Shown: piece by piece, positions 8,856 through 9,777 of the stretch | Layout: every line of letters begins with the position of its first letter | How positions within the stretch are numbered: the first letter of the stretch is position 1 | Origin: Euryarchaeota archaeon UBA602 | Lineage (GTDB): Archaea > Thermoplasmatota > Poseidoniia > Poseidoniales > Thalassarchaeaceae | Length of the DNA: 9,777 bases | Assembly (NCBI GenBank): GCA_002498455.1 | Contig: DAHO01000050.1 | Span: forward strand, 1-9,777 | Direction of reading: 5' to 3' | The notes under the pieces: model-generated | What the model was told of the DNA's origin: nothing | Database searches by the model: none | The model's input: the letters and a program-made list of their open reading frames with translations, nothing else | Program-made: the position numbers and the translations under genes

Positions 8856-8868
8856 ATATCCTTGATAT
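8856..8868 (+). promoter_or_regulatory. Short AT-rich dyad with a TATA-like GATATAG, candidate promoter for the structured region
   Basis: ATATC-CTT-GATAT is a perfect 5-bp inverted repeat, and GATATAG (8864-8870) resembles an archaeal TATA box. The usual 24-28 base spacing would place transcription start near 8890-8895, at the 5' edge of the first hairpin (8894). This agreement is suggestive only; short AT-rich matches are common and no clear BRE is visible. Confidence 0.25.
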
Positions 8869-8893
8869 AGGGCCAATTCAAGCGACGTGTTAG

Positions 8894-8912
8894 AGGGAAC
8901 ACCGGGTTCCCT
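8894..8912 (+). repeat. Upstream 7-bp hairpin / dyad (AGGGAAC-N5-GTTCCCT)
   Basis: AGGGAAC (8894-8900) and GTTCCCT (8906-8912) are perfect inverted repeats around the loop ACCGG. There is no T-run after it, so it does not look like a terminator. The same geometry recurs at 9112-9130 with a compensatory change in the stem. It could be an RNA hairpin or a protein-binding dyad with a GAAC-N5-GTTC core. Confidence 0.7.
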
Positions 8913-8914
8913 AT

Positions 8915-9103
8915 GAATGAACCGTGACAGAATTGGCTGCAATTGGAGGCAAAAACAAGCAACTGAAAAGAAATATGGGGGGCGAAAAAAGCCCATTTTG
9001 CGTCGAAACGCACCGTATTTCCAGTTGCCCAAACGCGATAGCCCCAGCGATAGCCACGTCCAAGGTAAAATCTCCCAGAGAACAGGTCAGATTCTGTCCA
9101 TTC
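8915..9103 (+). ncRNA. Candidate structured RNA domain (nested helices enclosing a three-way junction)
   Basis: Read by eye on the + strand, nested pairings are: 8915-8919 with 9099-9103 (GAATG/CATTC); after a 6-base bulge, 8926-8933 with 9091-9098 (GACAGAAT/ATTCTGTC) plus a T8934/G9090 wobble; 8959-8965 with 9022-9028 (GCAACTG/CAGTTGC); after a 5x1 internal loop, 8971-8978 with 9013-9020 (AAATATGG/CCGTATTT, one wobble). The last helix encloses two hairpins: GGGC (8980-8983)/GCCC (8991-8994) with an A-rich loop, and TGCGT (8999-9003)/ACGCA (9008-9012) with a CGAA tetraloop. Both wobbles are allowed G-U pairs only if the + strand is transcribed. No known archaeal RNA family (tRNA, 5S, SRP RNA, RNase P RNA, fluoride or TPP riboswitch) is recognised. 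It may be a free RNA or part of the leader of the gene at 9167. No folding energy or covariation could be computed. Confidence 0.45.
9035..9055 (+). repeat. Direct repeat, two copies of GCGATAGCC at 12-base spacing
   Basis: GCGATAGCC occurs at 9035-9043 and again at 9047-9055, separated by CCA. The repeats lie on the 3' side of the three-way junction. Each copy contains AGCC, complementary to GGCT at 8935-8938, so either copy could pair there. The functional meaning is unknown. Confidence 0.6.
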
Positions 9104-9111
9104 CTGGAAAG

Positions 9112-9130
9112 AGAGAACGGTGGGTTCTCT
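9112..9130 (+). repeat. Downstream 7-bp hairpin / dyad (AGAGAAC-N5-GTTCTCT)
   Basis: AGAGAAC (9112-9118) and GTTCTCT (9124-9130) are perfect inverted repeats around the loop GGTGG. Stem length, loop length and the GAAC/GTTC core match the hairpin at 8894-8912, except that one G-C pair there is an A-T pair here. It ends 20 bases before the ribosome binding site of the gene at 9167. Confidence 0.7.
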
Positions 9131-9150
9131 GAAATGGTTTACAAAACAAA

Positions 9151-9159
9151 AGGAAGTGA
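9151..9159 (+). promoter_or_regulatory. Ribosome binding site of the secreted Asp-loop protein
   Basis: AGGAAGTGA ends 7 bases before ATG 9167 and resembles the archaeal GGAGGTGA Shine-Dalgarno sequence. It fixes the start codon and means the mRNA has a leader, so the weak TATA-like TTTACAAAA at 9138-9146 is unlikely to be its promoter. Confidence 0.65.
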
Positions 9160-9166
9160 AAAGAAA

Positions 9167-9777
9167 ATGAACAACCGAAAGAACCTGAGCATGCTAGTGG
9201 CATTGTTCCTCGTTATGATGACGGCATCGTCCGTTGTCAGTGGTGACGGTACTGACCCTCTCGACCCGTCTGACGGCGGCGCCGATTGGGACGGTGATGG
9301 TCTCACCAACGCAGAGGAGCAATCCGCAGGAACGGATATGACCAAGGCAGACAGCGATGGCGATGGCCTACCCGACGGATGGGAAGTTCGAAATGGACTC
9401 AACCCAAACAACGGTGGCGACGCTAACAGCGATGCCGACAATGACGGTCTGAGCGCAGCCCAAGAATACGCGCAGGGTACCAACCCTAACAGCGCGGACA
9501 CAGACGGCGACGGTCGACCTGATGGTAGTGACCCATTCCCGAACGACCCCAATGACGGCGAGTACTCTGACTCTGACGGCGACGGAATCCCCGATGCCTA
9601 CGATCCAGACTATCAAGACGCTGAAACTGGTTCCGGAAACGGCGGCACCCAAGGTGGCGGCGAATCCGAGGACCAAGGCCAAGGCGAAGGCCAAGGCCAG
9701 GGTCAGGGACAAGGTCAAGGCCAAGGTCAGGGACAAGGTCAAGGCCAAGGTCAGGGCCAAGGTCAAGGCCAAGGTCA
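9167..9777 (+). CDS. Secreted protein with EF-hand-like calcium loops and a Gln-Gly repeat region (3' partial)
   Basis: Translation from ATG 9167 gives 203 residues and is still open at the last base. Residues 1-26 form a signal peptide: basic NNRK, a hydrophobic core LVALFLVMM, then a small-residue end TASSVVSG. Five 12-residue loops with Asp at positions 1, 3 and 5 and Glu/Asp at 12 follow: DWDGDGLTNAEE (40), DSDGDGLPDGWE (62), DADNDGLSAAQE (89), DTDGDGRPDGSD (111) and DSDGDGIPDAYD (135). These resemble thrombospondin type 3 / dockerin-like calcium-binding repeats, common in extracellular archaeal and bacterial proteins. A Gly-rich linker (155-165) leads to an almost pure Gln-Gly run from residue 170, with one Glu. 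Export and calcium binding are inferred from these motifs; whatever domain follows the Gln-Gly linker is outside the window. The long structured region just upstream may be its leader. Confidence 0.85.
   Translation, partial: MNNRKNLSMLVALFLVMMTASSVVSGDGTDPLDPSDGGADWDGDGLTNAEEQSAGTDMTKADSDGDGLPDGWEVRNGLNPNNGGDANSDADNDGLSAAQEYAQGTNPNSADTDGDGRPDGSDPFPNDPNDGEYSDSDGDGIPDAYDPDYQDAETGSGNGGTQGGGESEDQGQGEGQGQGQGQGQGQGQGQGQGQGQGQGQGQG
9674..9777 (+). repeat. Gln-Gly coding repeat with a 24-base tandem unit
   Basis: From 9674 the gene repeats Gln-Gly codons. Within this, a 24-base unit (eight codons, CAG GGA CAA GGT CAA GGC CAA GGT) occurs at 9704-9727, again identically at 9728-9751, and at 9752-9775 with a single GGA to GGC change. 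A fourth copy appears to begin at 9776, so the array continues beyond the window. Near-identity at synonymous sites points to recent duplication by slippage or unequal exchange. Confidence 0.9.

Noticed and set aside
8826..8860. Intrinsic terminator after the zinc-ribbon gene
   Set aside because: There is no T-run after the stop codon, and the small dyad at 8856-8868 is too weak and is not followed by T residues.
8894..9130. SOS-type LexA boxes (GAAC-N4-GTTC)
   Set aside because: The spacing here is five bases rather than four, and LexA is a bacterial system not expected in an archaeon; a different regulator remains possible.
8917..9132. Open reading frame of 71 codons running through the structured region
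   Set aside because: It has no ribosome binding site, its start lies in a predicted helix, and its product is a strongly basic sequence with no domain, signal or hydrophobic pattern. The helices explain the region better.
8826..9166. SRP RNA, RNase P RNA or H/ACA guide RNA
   Set aside because: The SRP helix 8 consensus, the RNase P universal core segments and an ACA box at the proper distance after a stem are not found.
9368..9772. Minus-strand open frame with Leu-Ala-Leu-Thr repeats
   Set aside because: It is the antisense shadow of the Gln-Gly and Asp-loop codons of the secreted protein; the forward frame has a start, a ribosome binding site, a signal peptide and calcium loops.

Overview
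The window reads like a planktonic euryarchaeon, most likely Marine Group II (Candidatus Poseidoniales) or a close relative. This rests on very large extracytoplasmic proteins with a single C-terminal membrane anchor and a short acidic tail, on Asp-rich calcium-loop secreted proteins, on GGTGA/GGAAGTGA-type ribosome binding sites, and on compact same-strand genes in roughly 50% GC DNA. It is an inference from protein style; there is no rRNA or other phylogenetic marker here. All five supported genes are on the + strand.

Bases 1-5403 hold the 3' part of a giant surface protein. It has a beta-propeller region, six fibronectin-III-like modules, one transmembrane helix and a roughly 95-residue acidic cytoplasmic tail. 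Bases 5452-8420 are a two-gene para-aminobenzoate (PABA) unit: a divergent class IV PLP enzyme (PabC-like aminodeoxychorismate lyase) overlaps by ATGA with a PabB-PabA fusion (aminodeoxychorismate synthase, chorismate-binding half first, glutaminase half last). Together they would convert chorismate plus glutamine to PABA for folate-type cofactors. Forty-two bases later lies a small zinc-ribbon protein with two membrane helices (8463-8825), of unknown function.

Bases 8826-9166 have no convincing gene but are densely structured. Two matched 7-bp hairpins (8894-8912 and 9112-9130) bracket a nested set of long-range helices (8915-9103) that encloses a three-way junction. The hairpins differ by a compensatory base-pair change. 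This is the strongest candidate for something undescribed: either a structured non-coding RNA or a long structured leader of the next gene. From 9167 a secreted protein begins, with a signal peptide, five EF-hand-like DxDxDG loops and then a Gln-Gly run encoded by 24-base tandem repeats. It is still open at the window end.

No tRNA, rRNA, CRISPR array, transposase or intact insertion sequence was seen.
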